A DNA stretch of 64,000 nt from the NCBI GenBank assembly GCA_022577435.1, contig JAKOON010000023.1:1176501-1240500 (forward strand). Direction: 5' to 3'. Below are positions 23,209 to 37,624 of this stretch, piece after piece. A model generated the notes under the pieces. It was not told the origin of the DNA and searched no databases. It was given only the letters and a program-made list of their open reading frames with translations. This stretch comes from Embiotoca jacksoni (Eukaryota; Chordata; Actinopteri; Embiotocidae). Made by a program: the position numbers and the translations under genes. The stretch's first letter is position 1. Each line of letters starts with the position of its first letter.

Positions 23209-26200
23209 GTATGGCATTTCTTTCTTGTCATTTTTAACTCTTGTGCAATGAAACCTTTTCTTGGCTCCACCTGACTATTGTTCACAGCTTCAGTCGACTC
23301 TGTAATGAAAGTCTGGAACCCCTGTTTCTGGTGCGTTCAGCGACTCGGGAGGGCGGACCAATAAACAACCAAGTGCTATGATGTTGAAGTCAAGTGTTTG
23401 TTTCAAAATGTAGTTCAAACAATGGCAGCAGCAGTAGATCTACATGAAGAGATACAAACAATTGGAGCAAGGCTTGCAAATATCGAAGAATTGAAGCAGC
23501 ATCAAGAACAATGCTCCCTGTATCCTTAGATTTACTTTACAATGTCTCCAGTGATAATTTACATACATGCCACTGCACTCTGCTCACAGTGAGTGAGGGT
23601 CTCTGTTGCTTACAGCTTGGTGAGTTTTTGCGCACAACATGTGTCATATGGTGGTCAATGCCGATTGGTTAAAGGCTGTTCCAGTAGTTTCCAAATTAAC
23701 CCGAGGTCCATGCCTACTAGAATGCAACAACAATGAAGTGTAGCTAGACCCAGATATTAATGCAGTGAATTTGGGTCTGGTAATGGCAAATGAAAACTAA
23801 CCAATGGATGGGATAGTGATGACAAATGTACACCCCTTTAGTGTTTTCCTTTTTACCATATCAAAGGTTCCTTTTTGTGTTTTGACAGAATTTCTAGCAG
23901 GCTTCAATTGCACTGTTATGGAAATTTGTTTTTAGCAAGGTTTCAATCTCATTATCATAGAGAAAAAAAACGTTTGTCTTGATTCTCATCATTACCTTTG
24001 GAAAAGGTTAAGGCAGCTTGACAGTAATTTTGGATTCCACCCGATTGGTAGATCAGGCTACAAGCTCCACTTCTCACATTCACAGAATGATACCAATACA
24101 TCTGGAAGAAGCTGCTGCAGAATAAAAGTTCAGCCACGGCTTGTTATAGAAAGTTACTCATTGACAGTTTCTTAAAAGTCAGTGAATGGATGAACATGGC
24201 TACCCAACAGAGATTTTCTGGACTGAAGAAATACAGTATGACTGGCTCAAAAAGAGAAAGAGGACCTGAGTCAAGTCAAGTGCCTCAGTATGTCTGAGTA
24301 TGAAATGTATGTCTTAGGATTCTTGTCATTTTAGGGTATTAAGATGCGTGGTGTACTGCTGGCTATCACAGTACCGCACCTCTGTATGGATGTGCTTTCA
24401 AAAGGTGGATAAGTGCATCAGCAAAATCACAAAGAGGAAAATAAGAGACCTCTGTTCACCTGCTACCTCACAGCAAGACTGACTCTGCTGCTGTCTTTAA
24501 AAGAGTTATTTCTCTTTCATGCCCAGTTGTTAAATTTTTTTGCTTGCCTTATTATGGTCCCTTGTCTTTTTTTTTATCTTTCCCTCTGCATTCATCTTTT
24601 CTTATGTCACACTCCCTCCCACTTCCCACTTTCTCTCTTTGCGGTCCACACCCTGCTGTGTTTCCTGCCTTTTTTCTCAAGCAAATTAGTTGATATCTCA
24701 CTGCAATGGTTGCTACTCACCAGCACACATGTTGCAAGTACGAGTGCAAAAATACATGTACAGAGAATATGTAAGTTAGCCCGAGTGTAAGGAACTGACA
24801 CCCATGTCTCTGATGTGTGTTTTGTGCATGTGAGTGTGCATTTGTTTTTCATCAACTATCATCTCCATCACTTTGATGTATTTAAAAAAATAAAAAAACA
24901 GTCCCAGTTTTGGTTTTCTGTCCTTTTATTTCATCATTTGTTACTTCCTATTCTCTTGTTTCTTCAAACATCCCCTTTCACCTGCCCTGCTTTCCCACCT
25001 GCTGCATCACCTGGCCTGACCCACTCCTCCCCACTTCCTTGTTCCCACGCAGCTAATCATCCCCGCAGTTTATATTTAACTCCAGCTCACCATTATTCAC
25101 CTGCCAGATTATTACCTGGTTCTTAGCATTTCTCTTTTCCAGCGTTCTCTTACCTGTTAGTTTCGTGCATATTTTTTGACCTCGCTTGGACCTTGGACTT
25201 CTTGTGTTTGGTTTGCCTGCCTGTTTCTTGTGTTTGGTTTGCTGTGAGTAAAGCTCACTTTTGCTTTGAAAAACGATCTTGATTTCATGCATCTATTCTG
25301 TAAACTGTTAACCGTGTACAAGACAAGTAGGGATTACAGTTAATTTTTTTTATGCTGATGTCTTTCACTGAGCCTGAAGGCGAACATGATACAGAATTAA
25401 TATAGACTTCAAGGTTCTTCAAAATTTAAAATAGCGTAGGAATTTTACAAGCAGAACATTGCTTTTGTTCTTAATATAGTCTGGCTCATCCACACAGACT
25501 TAGATGAGAAGAAATGGACACATCGGGATATTGGAGGAAAGTAATCTCAGCAAATTCCACCTCTCCTCTTTACAAGACCTTTCCAGATAGTCTTACAGGA
25601 ATTAACTTGGCAAAAATCAAAAATACCCTTAAGGCCTTTTCACCACACATCTTATCATTTTGTGGTTTAAAGGTCTTCAGGCTCCTTTTAAGCAGAAACT
25701 ATTTCTCTACTATAATGGGAAGATTAAAGACAAAAAAAAAGCTAGAAATTTGATTAAAAAGAGTCTTTTTAACATTTAAAACCACATGTCGACCAAAGTT
25801 ATTTACAGGACAGATGAGTTCAAATAAAAACACAGACTTAATTATGAGGATCAGATAGTGTAGAATTAATCATTTTGGCTCAAATCATAAAAACATAGCG
25901 AGCTGCACAAACAGTATTGTGTAAGTTGTGTAATTGGTTAGCAATGGTTACATCATTACACAGTAATTAGGAAGGTAACAAAGTATTCATGGTGCATTAA
26001 CAAAATTGTCCAGCTTTTTGTTATTCTTGTGTGTGTTAAGCTTAACTGGGCATGATCATTTTGAAATATGGACAATCATTTGATGCTTTTGAGTTGCTCC
26101 CATATGTCAGATCAATTATTTTTCATAGTTTGTTTTTATGAATATAGAAAACTGCATTGAACGCACTTGTACTTTATGAATCTGTAACAAGCTAACCCTA

Positions 26201-27854
26201 ACCCATCAGGGCTTTTAGTGATCACAATACACCAATATATCGGTTGCTTACCTTTACATATTAAATTACATAGATGTCTCTGGGACTTGTTATCAGCACA
26301 GGCTGGATTGCAATAAGTACTACTGTAGACCCATCGACATGTATAATTACAAACTCATGTGGCTGTGAAGCATAACCAAGTGGGGAGGCCTATGTTTCCC
26401 ATATTATAAATAAAAATGGATTGCAGGAACAATTATTTGGCAGGGCGTACATGCATTAAAAAGAAAAAAAAAGCCTTCTGCTGGATTGTCAGACTTAGAC
26501 ATGCTTGAATTTCGCTGATAAGATAAATTTGAATTTTACACCCCTCTGTTCTTTCTGTACTTGTCCACAGCTGACATTATAGAAAGAGTGGACCAATGGA
26601 AGTCTTTGACAGGTGGAGATGTCTGCTGGGTTTGAACAGATATAGTAGCTACAATGGAAGGAAATGTTATCTGCCTCTCTCTTTTTTCTTTAAGCTTCAG
26701 TTGAGTTCGGCTCTGCTTAAGGGGTATGTGTATTGCATTTCCTTGTTGCTTTAGCAACAGAGAGAAAATATATCTGACTCGTCTTCACAGGATTAAATAT
26801 ACGTATTTCTTTTTTCCGGTCTGCCTTATGTGTACGAAGGCATGTGTGAAAAATAGTATGTGCTATACTGTATTTATAACATGTGTATTGACGAACCACA
26901 GAGGGAGCTGTGTGCTTGGTTGTTGCCAAGTATGTTGATCCTTTATTGGCTCATAACTCTGGTCATTTGCAAATAACACCAACAATCATTTGAATCGCAT
27001 GCTTGCAAACTGTAACGAGGAGCTCATTGTCATTTATATTCTTAACAAAGAACCTGTTGAAAGGCACACAGCAGAGCATTACCTCAAACATATTCCATTG
27101 AAAACACTAAAGATGATGACATACAGGTTTGCTGGCACCTGTATCCAGCTAGCAGAAGTCTCCAACTGTAGTTTGTGGGAGTGTTAACAGTATAAATAAA
27201 CGCTGGCTCTGTGGTGCTATGTGCGGCCTGTTGTTGTCTTATCATAGGTCCTCCTCCATTTCAAACACCCTCACCACAAGGCTGCCACCTTCACAGGGGA
27301 CAACAGCAAGGACAATGAACTTCTAAAAGATTAACAGGATAGCAGGGCCCGCGCATGGTCACATTTACAAAGTGTGTAGGCTTGTTTGTAAGTCGCAGAT
27401 AACAGTTCTGGGCATGTAATCACATTTAACATGAATGAGTCAGAGCGTATAACAAGCCAGAAACACAATCTAACAGTCAAAGCTGCACAGTTAGTGAGGA
27501 TTTATTCAGATATATGCAGTTTTATGTTATTGCTCTTTAGAGCTGTTTACCTCCCTAGATTGTTCATTTGTTAGTATGACAGCTATCATATTTCTCACAG
27601 TTACATCACAAACACTGTAACAAAACCACTACTGTGTGTTTTGACGAGGCCTGTCAGGGGAGATGGATCAGAAGCTTTTACAATGCCGGCTTTTTCACAT
27701 CAGCCGTAACTAATTTTGTGCACGATGTTCCCCAACAGTGAGATGCTGACATGATATTCACACCTCAACAACTGACCAAGGCCTCTTTGTTTATTCCGGC
27801 TCCTCAAGTTTTTCCCTCTCGCTCTGCACATAGTGTAACACCTTATGGAGTTCA

Positions 27855-28024
27855 TAGTTAGATGGATAGATGGATAGATATACTTTATTGATCCCGCAAG
27901 GGGAAATTGTTTTGCTACAGCAGCATAGGTTAGAAAGATACAGAGTAAAACCAGTAAAATTGACAGAATAAAAATAAAGGTAGCAAAATATAAAATGTAA
28001 AAATGTATAGTATATACCAACATT
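27855..28024 (-). mobile_element. LINE-like 3' tail, copy 3
   Basis: Reverse-complemented, it reads TATGCTGCTGTAGCAAAACA, then ATTTCCCCTTGCGGGATCAA, then TAAAGTATATCTATCCATC, matching the copy at 13,890-14,072 including the AT-rich part before it. The (GGATAGAT)-type tail at 27,860-27,880 is its simple-repeat end. 5' truncated. Confidence 0.7.
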
Positions 28025-30195
28025 TTTTATTACAATTAAACAACCATGCAAAGGTCAGCAATAGTGCAAATAAGTTGACTCAACATAGTGAAAAAAGTAC
28101 CATACCATACCTTCAAATTTGTAGTAATTTTGTAATTGTAACTGTACAAAAGGTTTACTGGAGTTGCTCAGGTGTATGTTTCCTCAAATCCAATAAAAAC
28201 AGTACAGAGTCATGTTAATAACCTACTGGTAGCACATAGAAAAGAAAAGCACAGACAACATTCACAGCAAAAGTCAATCAGATTTTAAGATTTGGAAGAA
28301 TCTCAACATACACATAAAAAAAATTTTTTTAAAAGATTTTTGTTAACTAAATAAAATTGTGAGAGTGTAGTGAAATTCAAATCACTAGCTATTCAACAAA
28401 ATGTTGTTCTTCACCTCATCAGAGCATCTTTCCAAAGCATTTCGGTCATTGTTTAGTCTGCCATCAAAACCATGTCCTGCTAAGTTTCATTGGAGCCATT
28501 GTGTTTATGTGTCCAGGTGAGTATAATAGGTAAAAAGAAACACTGAAAATATAAAACAGCTATGGCTCTTTAATATGATTGGCAATTATGGATTGAAGCG
28601 CAGCCCTGTAAAGTACGTCACAACTCATGCTTCCCTGCTGTTACTGCTCCCGTTTTACTACTTCTGTGCCATATTATAAATACCAGCAATTGTTCACATT
28701 TACTTGATGGAGCAGGGCAATGAGTCATCCATGTTGCCCTTATAAAAGGCAGATGAAAGCATTGTTCAGGACGTGCTAAATCATGAGAGACTATGTTTTA
28801 TGAAGGACCCTAAAGGTTCCGCGATTCATTTAATTCTTCCTATTAGAAGAGTACTTCACTCCTGCCATTTCCTTTCTCTCCCCTTGGGCTCTGAGTTGAC
28901 TCTGTGCAGCCAATTGAAAGACAGCAGGATGTTTTCTTCTGCTGCAGTGAATTAATTAAAAATAGCCTATATACAGGCCAAAATATTTGTATGTGAAAAA
29001 CAACAGCAAAGATGCTGCGCAGAGCCACATATAGGTACTCTCAACACCTCTTGCTCATTGGCAGTGTTACCAGAGGTGTTAAAATCATGTTACAACCCTA
29101 CAGTATCACCATTTGTATTAAGCGCTTTTGAAAACTACTATGTGTGATTACTAACATCTTTACTTGTATGCCATTTTCTGATGTAATTGAAAGAGAAATC
29201 AAAGTTTTCTTGTGTTTTTGTCACTTAGATAAAACAATAACGTCTCCAGGAAGAGAGAACAGAGTGGTCATTGTTCAAAGTATTGACATCTGTTGATTGT
29301 GGAATTTAAACAAGCAGCTTCTCTTGTCGTTGAGCCAATCAGCGTCTGTCATGATTCATTTGTATTGGTGATGAACCCAGGCGGTTGTGTTTATCCTTCA
29401 TGTCAAAAATATACAGGGTACCATTTGGTCGGTCTTTCTTTTCCCTCTGTCTTTTTGAGAGACACTGTTCATTGCCAGCATATTGTGAAAGGATTCATCA
29501 TCCTGTCGTCGACAGATTTAACTGTCACACACTTGTCAAAATGCCAAGTAATGGAGTGAACTCACTGGAAAACTTGCACAAGTATAAATGTAGGGGGAGG
29601 AGATCCAAAGTAGTCAAGTAAATGGAGTATTTCATCTTTTCTTTCACAGAAGATTCTTGATGGAAAGCAGCTCTAATCAAGTAAAAATCAGTTTTGACAT
29701 TTTAAAGGTGTCTCATAAGATAACTGAAAAACACCAGAGTAAGTCAGAAACATAGTAATTCATTCAAGCATACACTGTTTTTTGTTCACAAAGTTGAAAA
29801 TATTTAACTTGGTATGACTGCAGAAGTCTATGCTGTAATAAATGATTTTCAGGAATTAGAATTAAAGTTTTAATTTCAGAAACAAGGCTTCTGAAAATGT
29901 TAGTTATGTTGGTGTCAGTGGTACGTTATTAAAGTAATACGAATATATTTTGCCCTACATTTTGCTTTTGTATTTGTTTTGTTGATGTTTTCAGTTACAC
30001 TTTAATGCCTACACTTATAAAATGCCAAGCTCTGCCTAAACTATAAAGATTAGAACAGCAATTCTGTGAAAGTACATTATACCGTGTTATTGTTGTATAT
30101 TTTACCTGCTGGGGTGTCCCGGTGGCCTCCAGGTATAGGGTGCTGACCATCAGCCCCAATGTTGCTTGCATGCAACAAACACAGGGCGTAACTTA

Positions 30196-31569
30196 CAACC
30201 CTGTTTCCCAAAAACTTGGTATGCTGTGTAAAATGTAAATAAAACAGAATGTGATATTTTGTAAATGATGTAAGCCCATATTAAATTGGAACTAGAACAA
30301 TGACAACATATGAAATATTAAAACTGAGAAATGATATAGTTTCATGACAAATATATGCTCATTTTGAATTTGATGCCAGCAACACGTCTCAAAAAAAGGG
30401 ACAGGGGCATGTTTAACACCGTTGCATGATCTGTTCTTTTAACAACATTCTGTAAATGTTTGGGAACTGAGGAGACAAGTTGGTGGAGTTTTGAAAGAGA
30501 AATGTTGTCCTATTCTTGCCTGATATAGGATTTTAGCTGCTCAACAGTACAGGGTTTCCTTCATCGTATTTTTTGTCATGATGCGTCAAATGTTTTCAAA
30601 AGGTGACAGGTCTGGACAAAAGGGAGGCTAGTTTAGCAAAACCGGTACATACTGTTCAGCATTAATGGTTCCTTCGCAGATGTGTGCTACCCATACCATG
30701 TGCACTAATGCACCTTCATACAATCACAGATGCTGGCTTTTGAACAAGCTGGACGGTCCCTCTCCTCAGAAGACGTTGCATCCATGATTTCCAAAAAGAA
30801 GTTCAAATTTTAATTCGGCAGGCCAGGCCACAAGACAGTTTTCTACTTTGACTCAGTCAATCTTAAATGAGGTCAGACCGAGAGGTGACAGCATTTTTGT
30901 ATCATGTTTATATGTGGGTTCGTTTTCGCATGGTAAAGTTTTAACCATCATACAGCGACAAACTGCTTTTACAGATAATAGTCTTTGCGGTGTTCCTGAG
31001 CCCATGCAGGGATTTCCACTACAGAATCATATCTGTTTTTATGCAGTGCTGCCTGAGGGCCTGAAGATCACGGCCATCCAATATTAGATTTTGGCTTTGT
31101 CCCTTGTGTACAAAGATTTGTCTGGACTGAAAAAAATGTTTTCATGATAATATGAATTTATGATGACAAAACTCCCAAATTATTTGCAATTGTACACTGA
31201 GGAACATTATTCTTAAATTGTTGCACTATTGTCCCACGCAGTCTTTCAAAGGGTGGTGAACTCTACACTACTGAGACACTCTACCTCTGTGATGCTCTTT
31301 AATACTCAATCATGTTCCTAATTGGTTGCCCGTTAACCTAACGAGTTCCACAAGTTTTTTTTTAGGTTTTTTTTTTAAAATAATGGCATCAAATTTAAAA
31401 TGAGCAGATATTTTCCAGAAAAAAATAAACTTTCTCAGTTTCAGCAGGCGATATATCTTGTCTTTGCTCTATTTTCAGTTCAATATGGGTTTAAATGATT
31501 GGCAAATCATCACATTCTATTTTTATTTACATTTTACACGATGTCCCAACTTTTTTGGAAACAGGGTTG
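30196..31569 (-). mobile_element. Tc1/mariner-like element with long inverted repeats, degenerate
   Basis: The left end CAACCCTGTTTCCCAAAAAC and the right end TTTTTTGGAAACAGGGTTG are inverted copies; similarity continues for roughly 95 bases on each side (30,196-30,292 and 31,475-31,569). TA at 30,194-30,195 and 31,570-31,571 is the expected target duplication. The 1,374-bp interior has a broken transposase on the minus strand; a piece near 30,620-30,580 reads PDLSPF-like, the conserved C-terminal part of such enzymes, followed by stops and frameshifts. The copy cannot make a transposase, but its ends are well preserved. This family is frequent in fish. Confidence 0.85.
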
Positions 31570-31584
31570 TAACTTTTCGAACAT

Positions 31585-31765
31585 TACTTATATAAAATTA
31601 CTCGTTTTAACCCAAAACAATATTTTCCAAAGTGGTTTTAGTGCCTAAACATAACTGATTTGTGACCGTGTGACATTTGACCAAAACCATGATCTTTTCC
31701 TAACCCTTACAATGTCGTTTTTGGTGCCTAAATCTTGTGTGTATGAGACGCCAGCCAGCTGTGAC
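31585..31765 (+). repeat. Fragment of a fish interspersed repeat flanking the Tc1-like element
   Basis: AGTGGTTTTAGTGCCTAAAC and CTAACCCTTACAATGTCG are wording I associate with a common fish repeat. The segment at 30,110-30,190 on the other side of the transposon (GGGGTGTCCCGGTGGCCTCC) may be another repeat fragment. Family and limits are uncertain. Confidence 0.35.
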
Positions 31766-34700
31766 AAAACGGCGGTATTCAACTTCCTTCTGGTGTGTTA
31801 GCTTATTTCCAACACAGTGATAGAGTTTAATATGACTAAATGATAGTGGAAGGAATTACTATCCAGTGCACTCACTAAAATCCTGTCTATATTTGAAAAA
31901 CCTTTGTGTTGAGGTGTTACTTCAGCAGAAGGGAAGCTGTTGCATCTGGGCTATGCATACTTTGTGATGATTATGATCACTGTGCGCAGATGGGACTGAG
32001 CTTGAAAGTGAATATGGCTGAAAAGAGCGAACCATATGTTATCCTGCTCTGAGCTGTAGGCTACATTATTTATATAGGCTGCAACAATCACTTTACCAAA
32101 ATCTATTGCTGCCATCTGTAGAGATAAATTTTTCCTAGAGGAAAGAAAAAGTCCACACGTGTATCTTAAATCCACCAGGTCTTTGTCCCTTAATTTTATG
32201 CCTTAGGACTTTTCCAGGTTGAGGAAAAATGTGATCCAAAGAAGACAAGCTGTCAATGTGCATGTTCCTCAGTTGGTACAAAGTTTATTTAAGCACCCAA
32301 CCAACATGTCTGTAAAAAAATGACCTTTCTGTGTGTGCGTGTAGGTAGATTGTGGGATGATTGAGGCATTTTTATTTCAATTTTCTCTTTCTTTTAACCT
32401 TTTCAAGGCATATTTGTATGCTATGTAGGTTTGGAATTTATTCCCTCACATAAATTCATTTAGATTTCTACTCAATAAAGACATTGTAGTCAGTAAATTC
32501 TGTTAAGTTTAAGTTAAAGTCTGTTAATATTGTTTTTCATGTTGAGACTCAAATAACCGTACGAACAGACTTAGAATTTGCACTTCAGGCAGGTTTTGTC
32601 AATTTCTTTTTACAATTAAATTTTAAGCAGAGAAATAAACTGTTGCTGTTCAGGGGATTTTAATGTTCTTAAACAGAGATTCTTTTGTGTTTATTGCTGA
32701 ATAGAGAACTAAAACGTCTCATTTATGTGTTGTGTGTTTTTACATTACTGTGCTTGTGTGATTAATAAAATCAAATGTCTTATTCCCTCTGTTGTTTCTG
32801 TTGTTCTTGTCTCCTGACTATTTCTGCCAACTGTTTTACAGATGGTAAAGGTCCACTCTTCACTTTGTACATGCTCAATCATGTGCTGTCTTCACCCCCT
32901 CGCCATCTGTCTCCTCTTCTTTTCTATTTTTTTGTGTTTACTTGCTCTATGTACACTCATGGCTTCTGGTCTGTATATGTGATAAACCTCAAACAAATGT
33001 ATCATCATAACTCTTAAGACCGCCGCCAAGCAACACTATCCACTCTCTTGTTAGCTATCTGTGCTCAGTGTTTGTTTTCCTTGGTGCCCAGCAGCCCCTA
33101 ACCAGATGGGTCGGTTGTCTCTGAGCTATAATCAGTAGAGCGATGGAATGAGGTTTGTGCTAGCCAAAACACACTGTCATCTGAGAGTGTATTCTCTACA
33201 CGCTGACACAGTAACTTACAAACGAAGAGTAGTAGTTGTTTACAAGTGATATCAACTTAATGCTGATAGTAATATTGTAGTAGTTTTACAAAGATGCCCA
33301 AACATCTCAAATTTAACGAACATATTTGATCTACTATGTATCAATCTGACTTCAGATTTATTTTTTCTATGTTTAGGTAAATTTAGTATTCATCAGGATA
33401 TTCCTCATCTTTACAAATGTATTAAAAATTGTGGCAATGGGCAGTGCTTGGATTCTTTCCAAAGTCAATCTGATCTTGAACATGAGTCAACTCACTCCCA
33501 TCCTCTCATTTCAGCCTTAGTGGTAGCAATGACTCACACTGAAAGCTTTTGACTTTATTATGGACTATTATCCTATGTTCTCTTATTATATACAATTTAA
33601 TAATCTACATTATCAGCTGTAATTACTGAAATCCAGCATTGAAACATCTCTAGTTTTGATCCAGTTGAGAAAAATCAAGGAGGAAAATGTGGTTGGTTTG
33701 AGTTAACTTCTATACTAAAGATTCAAAAATCTATAGAAATATATGGAACAATTATGGATTAATGTATATATGTTAAAAGGCAATGCACACCTTCTGCTAA
33801 AATTGTTTTTTCAAAAATGACCCAAAAACAAACAGAACTGAATCTAATGAAACATATATCTTCTTTTGTTAACCCATTGTCAGCAGTTCAGAGGAAGATT
33901 AGGGTTTGTTATGCAAATAGTGGCAAATATAACCTTTAGCGGCTAGTCTCAAAACGGAGATGAGGACTACCAGTCTGTTAAGATCACCTTTCTTTACCTC
34001 CACCCCACAGTTTTTAAACTTTAGTCTTCAGACTTGATCAGCACTGACTCAAGTGCAGTTGCATGCTCCTCCACTTGCATGTGAAAGAAGTGGAGTACCC
34101 CTTTTAAATTAAAATTTAACCTTTGGCCAAGGTCTGTTCATGATTGAAGGGCAAGAAATTGACATTACACACATTCATGCAGTGTATATATACATGTGTA
34201 TGTGCACCAGACTTTATACAGTATACTGTACATAGATTATATGAAATTATAATACATATTCTAATTATGCAGATTTAACCGTAGGATAAACATAAAACAA
34301 AATTCAGGCGCAGGTGGATTTTTTATTGTCAACATTAAAAAAAGAAAAGAAGCAAACTATGGTTATGGAATATCTGGAAATACTACTTTTGCAACTCATA
34401 AAATATATGGACTGGAAATGTTCTAAAACACCTGAAAGGAGAAGTAATGTCAAGGCAATAATCCCTGTGTTATTTCATTTGACATTTACTTTAGGTTTTC
34501 TGTAGTTTCTTGGAGAAGATTTCAACCTCCAGCACTGACTCTGTAAAATCAGTAGGTTATTTTGCTCCTGTTATACCTCTGGCACACTAAAATGAGCTAA
34601 AAGGAAGAGATGGAGCTGCCATTTTCTCTGTGATGTGGGACCAATTTCTGCCAATCAGGCCAATAATAATGACAGCCAAATAACATCCAGTGGTGAATAC

Positions 34701-35139
34701 ACTCTAATGAAAGCAAAGCTGCTGAAACACGTAGGTGGACTTTTACATTTCAGCTATTGTGCCCTGTGTCCTGTTTTTAGACTGCATTTGCTCCACTGTG
34801 AAATAACCAAGAAAATATCTCTGTTATTTTACCCCTTGGTTTTCATATATCAGCCTATAGTGCCAGAGGATGACAGGTAGGCTACATAAGTCATTCCAGG
34901 TGAGCATATTGACATTTGAAAATTACGTGAAATGTCACTTTAAGATAATGCAGTCATAGTACTGCTTATTGAGGCAATGAATATTTAACAGATCAGAGAT
35001 CATACTGTAGCAACACTGATCACCCACAATAGGTCTGTTTAAGATGAAATATCACAGACAACAACCTCCCCGACTTGTTAATGATCACACCTAATAAATG
35101 TTATGCTGGAAATATAATAGAAAGGACCTGAGTTGGAGC

Positions 35140-35290
35140 AATAGTGCTTTGAGCTAAATGACGATGGCATGCTACAAGGTATATTTACCATGCTCACCAT
35201 TTCAGTAAAATGTGTTAGCATGATAATATTTGCTAGCTGAAAATGATAAGGGAATGTCATCACTTTTACAGGAGTTTGGTCAAGTATTGA
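35140..35290 (+). repeat. Old fish interspersed repeat, copy 2
   Basis: TGCTTTGAGCTAAATGACGA followed by repeated GCATGCTA/TGTTAGCATG-like wording matches the copies near 7.5 kb and 58.1 kb. Boundaries are approximate. Confidence 0.4.
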
Positions 35291-37091
35291 ACTAATTGAC
35301 ATTTTAAGGGATGATACAAATAAACAAGTTGCAGCAAGTGGAACTAAAAAGACAAATCAATAAATCAACAAACAGTAGCTTGTAAGAACTGCTGAGAAGA
35401 ATGATACACACAGAGAAAGCCTACTGATTTGTCATTGGTGAATTAAACAGGACTGGCGATTATTTGGATCACCTGAAGTGACATGCGTGTTTAAGTGTGT
35501 CAATATAGATAGTTACCACTGCCGAAGATAGCCTACTCCAGAGACGTAATTCGACCAAGAAATGGTGTGTTCGATCCTGTACGTTGTTGTCAGATAAGTG
35601 TGGAAGGCCTCATTATACTCTGAAGCACACCAGCATTGGTCCAATTAAATCTAGAGTCACACTACCCTGCATGCTTCGATGTGTGTCTGCATACACATAC
35701 AGTACAAGTTGTGGGTTTATTGTGATTATGTTGCGTTCGAGAGATGTTTTCGAATTGTATTTTTGTAATTTTACACAAGATTAAGATTAAGATTCCTGCT
35801 GTGTGGTACTTCTTTTATCTCACGATGTAATGTGCAAATTATAAATATATTATGACTAAATGATAAAGTAATTTCTAACACTTGTGTTTACCTCTACTTA
35901 ATTCTCATTTGTTTATTTATTTAAATGAAAACTCCATAAAAAGAATATGCAGTGTCCATAATTTGAGTGGGCACTGGCTACACAAGTGTAGTATGCATAT
36001 AATAAACCTTCTGTATTTTTACAGTTCAAAATAGTAGACTGGCATATACTGTTTAACTGAACAGCTCTATTCAATTATCAAGAAACAAAGTGTGTTTTTT
36101 TAATTTTGTTTTAATCTGTTTTATTTTTAACTACAGTATCTATGCTGCAGTCAGGTAGAATGCATTTTATTCCTTTTACACAGCAGTGCAGTGCATGTCA
36201 AGTCCTCTCCAATGGATGTAGCGTAGTCAGATCTGGGTTAAGCATGTTTACCTAAATCAGATTAGGCAGTGAACCTACTGTGTTATTAATGTTACTAATG
36301 TTGGATTTTTTTTTTTTTTTAATTTTATGTTATGGTTCTTGTGTTTTTTTCATAATCAGAGGAAACCTTCCAATTTAGAAACCATACAGACTTTCCCTGT
36401 CATGTTCCTCAAGATTGTATTTTCGTATTGATCACATACTTGTATCGATCTAACATTATAAGTCTCTTCATTCTCACTCGTTGTTATATTTTTTATTAAT
36501 AAGTATGACAGCCTCACTGGGCTGCAGGCTATAGCTGTTTAGGGTTTTGTTTTTACAATACATTTTTGCACTCAGTTTAGGGGCAAAAAAGGTATTTCTG
36601 TATAAAATCAGTAAGTAGTTGACTGGCTTCATGTCGAAATGGATTGCTGGACCAGTGGATGAATGTACAAATCTAATGGTTTATCACTAATCTATAATTG
36701 ACTACAATCTACTTTCACAGGAAATAGGATGAATGGATCTCATTTGCATAATTGTTTTGAACCTTTATTTAGTTTTTGTAGAGCCACTAATGGCAGCAGT
36801 CATAGCTGAGAGTCTTTTGTAATTGTCTTCCAGGTTAACACACTGGCATTGATTGTGCATGTGTAAACTGATATTTGTTTGGGTTCTTGGGTATTGATGA
36901 ATTGTCTTGCAGTGTGTCAAGATAAATGGTTAATGGACATAGCTGTAATGTATTTTGTTCTTGTTGGGGACATTTGTTGCATGTCATGTCTCCCCTTGTT
37001 TCTCGTGTGATTCTATAATTTCTGCTGTCGAAATATGGCAAAAATGCCCCCCCCCTCAAAAAAAAAAATCCTCTTTAATGATATCCTAAAG

Positions 37092-37394
37092 CAGGGGTCT
37101 TCAACATTTTTTTAGGCCAAGGACCCCCAAACTAATAGAGAGATGGAGCAGGGACCCCCTACTATATATATTGTATAAAATTGTGTTTATATTAAACTGG
37201 AGGAGTGCAGGAGGCTTGAAGGGACAGGTCCAGGCTAGTCTCGCTCTATGAGTGAACCGGTGTCCAGCTTGAGAGCGCTGCTGTGTGTCGCTGAATGTGC
37301 GCATTTCTGACTGAAAGATAACATCTTCTGCTTCCATTTATCCATCCGCTACAATATGTTGGATTCATGTTAATGTGTATTTAAAGACATATAA

Positions 37395-37445
<51 letters not shown>

Positions 37446-37543
37446 GGGGGGGGTATTGTCTATTCAACCAAAACTTTCACGGACCCTCTGCAGTACCTCT
37501 GCGGACCCCCTAGGTGCCGTGGACCTCCTGTTGAAGACCTCTG
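37092..37543. mobile_element. Non-autonomous hAT-type transposon (MITE)
   Basis: The inverted ends CAGGGGTCTTCAAC (37,092) and GTTGAAGACCTCTG (ending 37,543) are flanked by a perfect 8-bp direct repeat TCCTAAAG (37,084-37,091 and 37,544-37,551). Eight-base target duplications with CAGGGGT-like ends are diagnostic of hAT elements. At 452 bp with no transposase frame it must have been moved in trans. The interior carries a TG microsatellite and a 25-base G run. The perfect duplication suggests a fairly young insertion. Confidence 0.9.
37396..37453. repeat. (TG)n followed by a 25-base G run
   Basis: About 16 TG units run straight into 25 consecutive G (37,429-37,453), inside the hAT element. 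The G run could form G-quadruplexes and its length is unreliable in sequencing. Confidence 0.95.
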
Positions 37544-37624
37544 TCCTAAAGCACAAGTACAGTGTACCTCTCACTGGTCATTCTGCTTACTTTATATGAT
37601 GAGAGAGTAATGTCTTTGTTAAGC

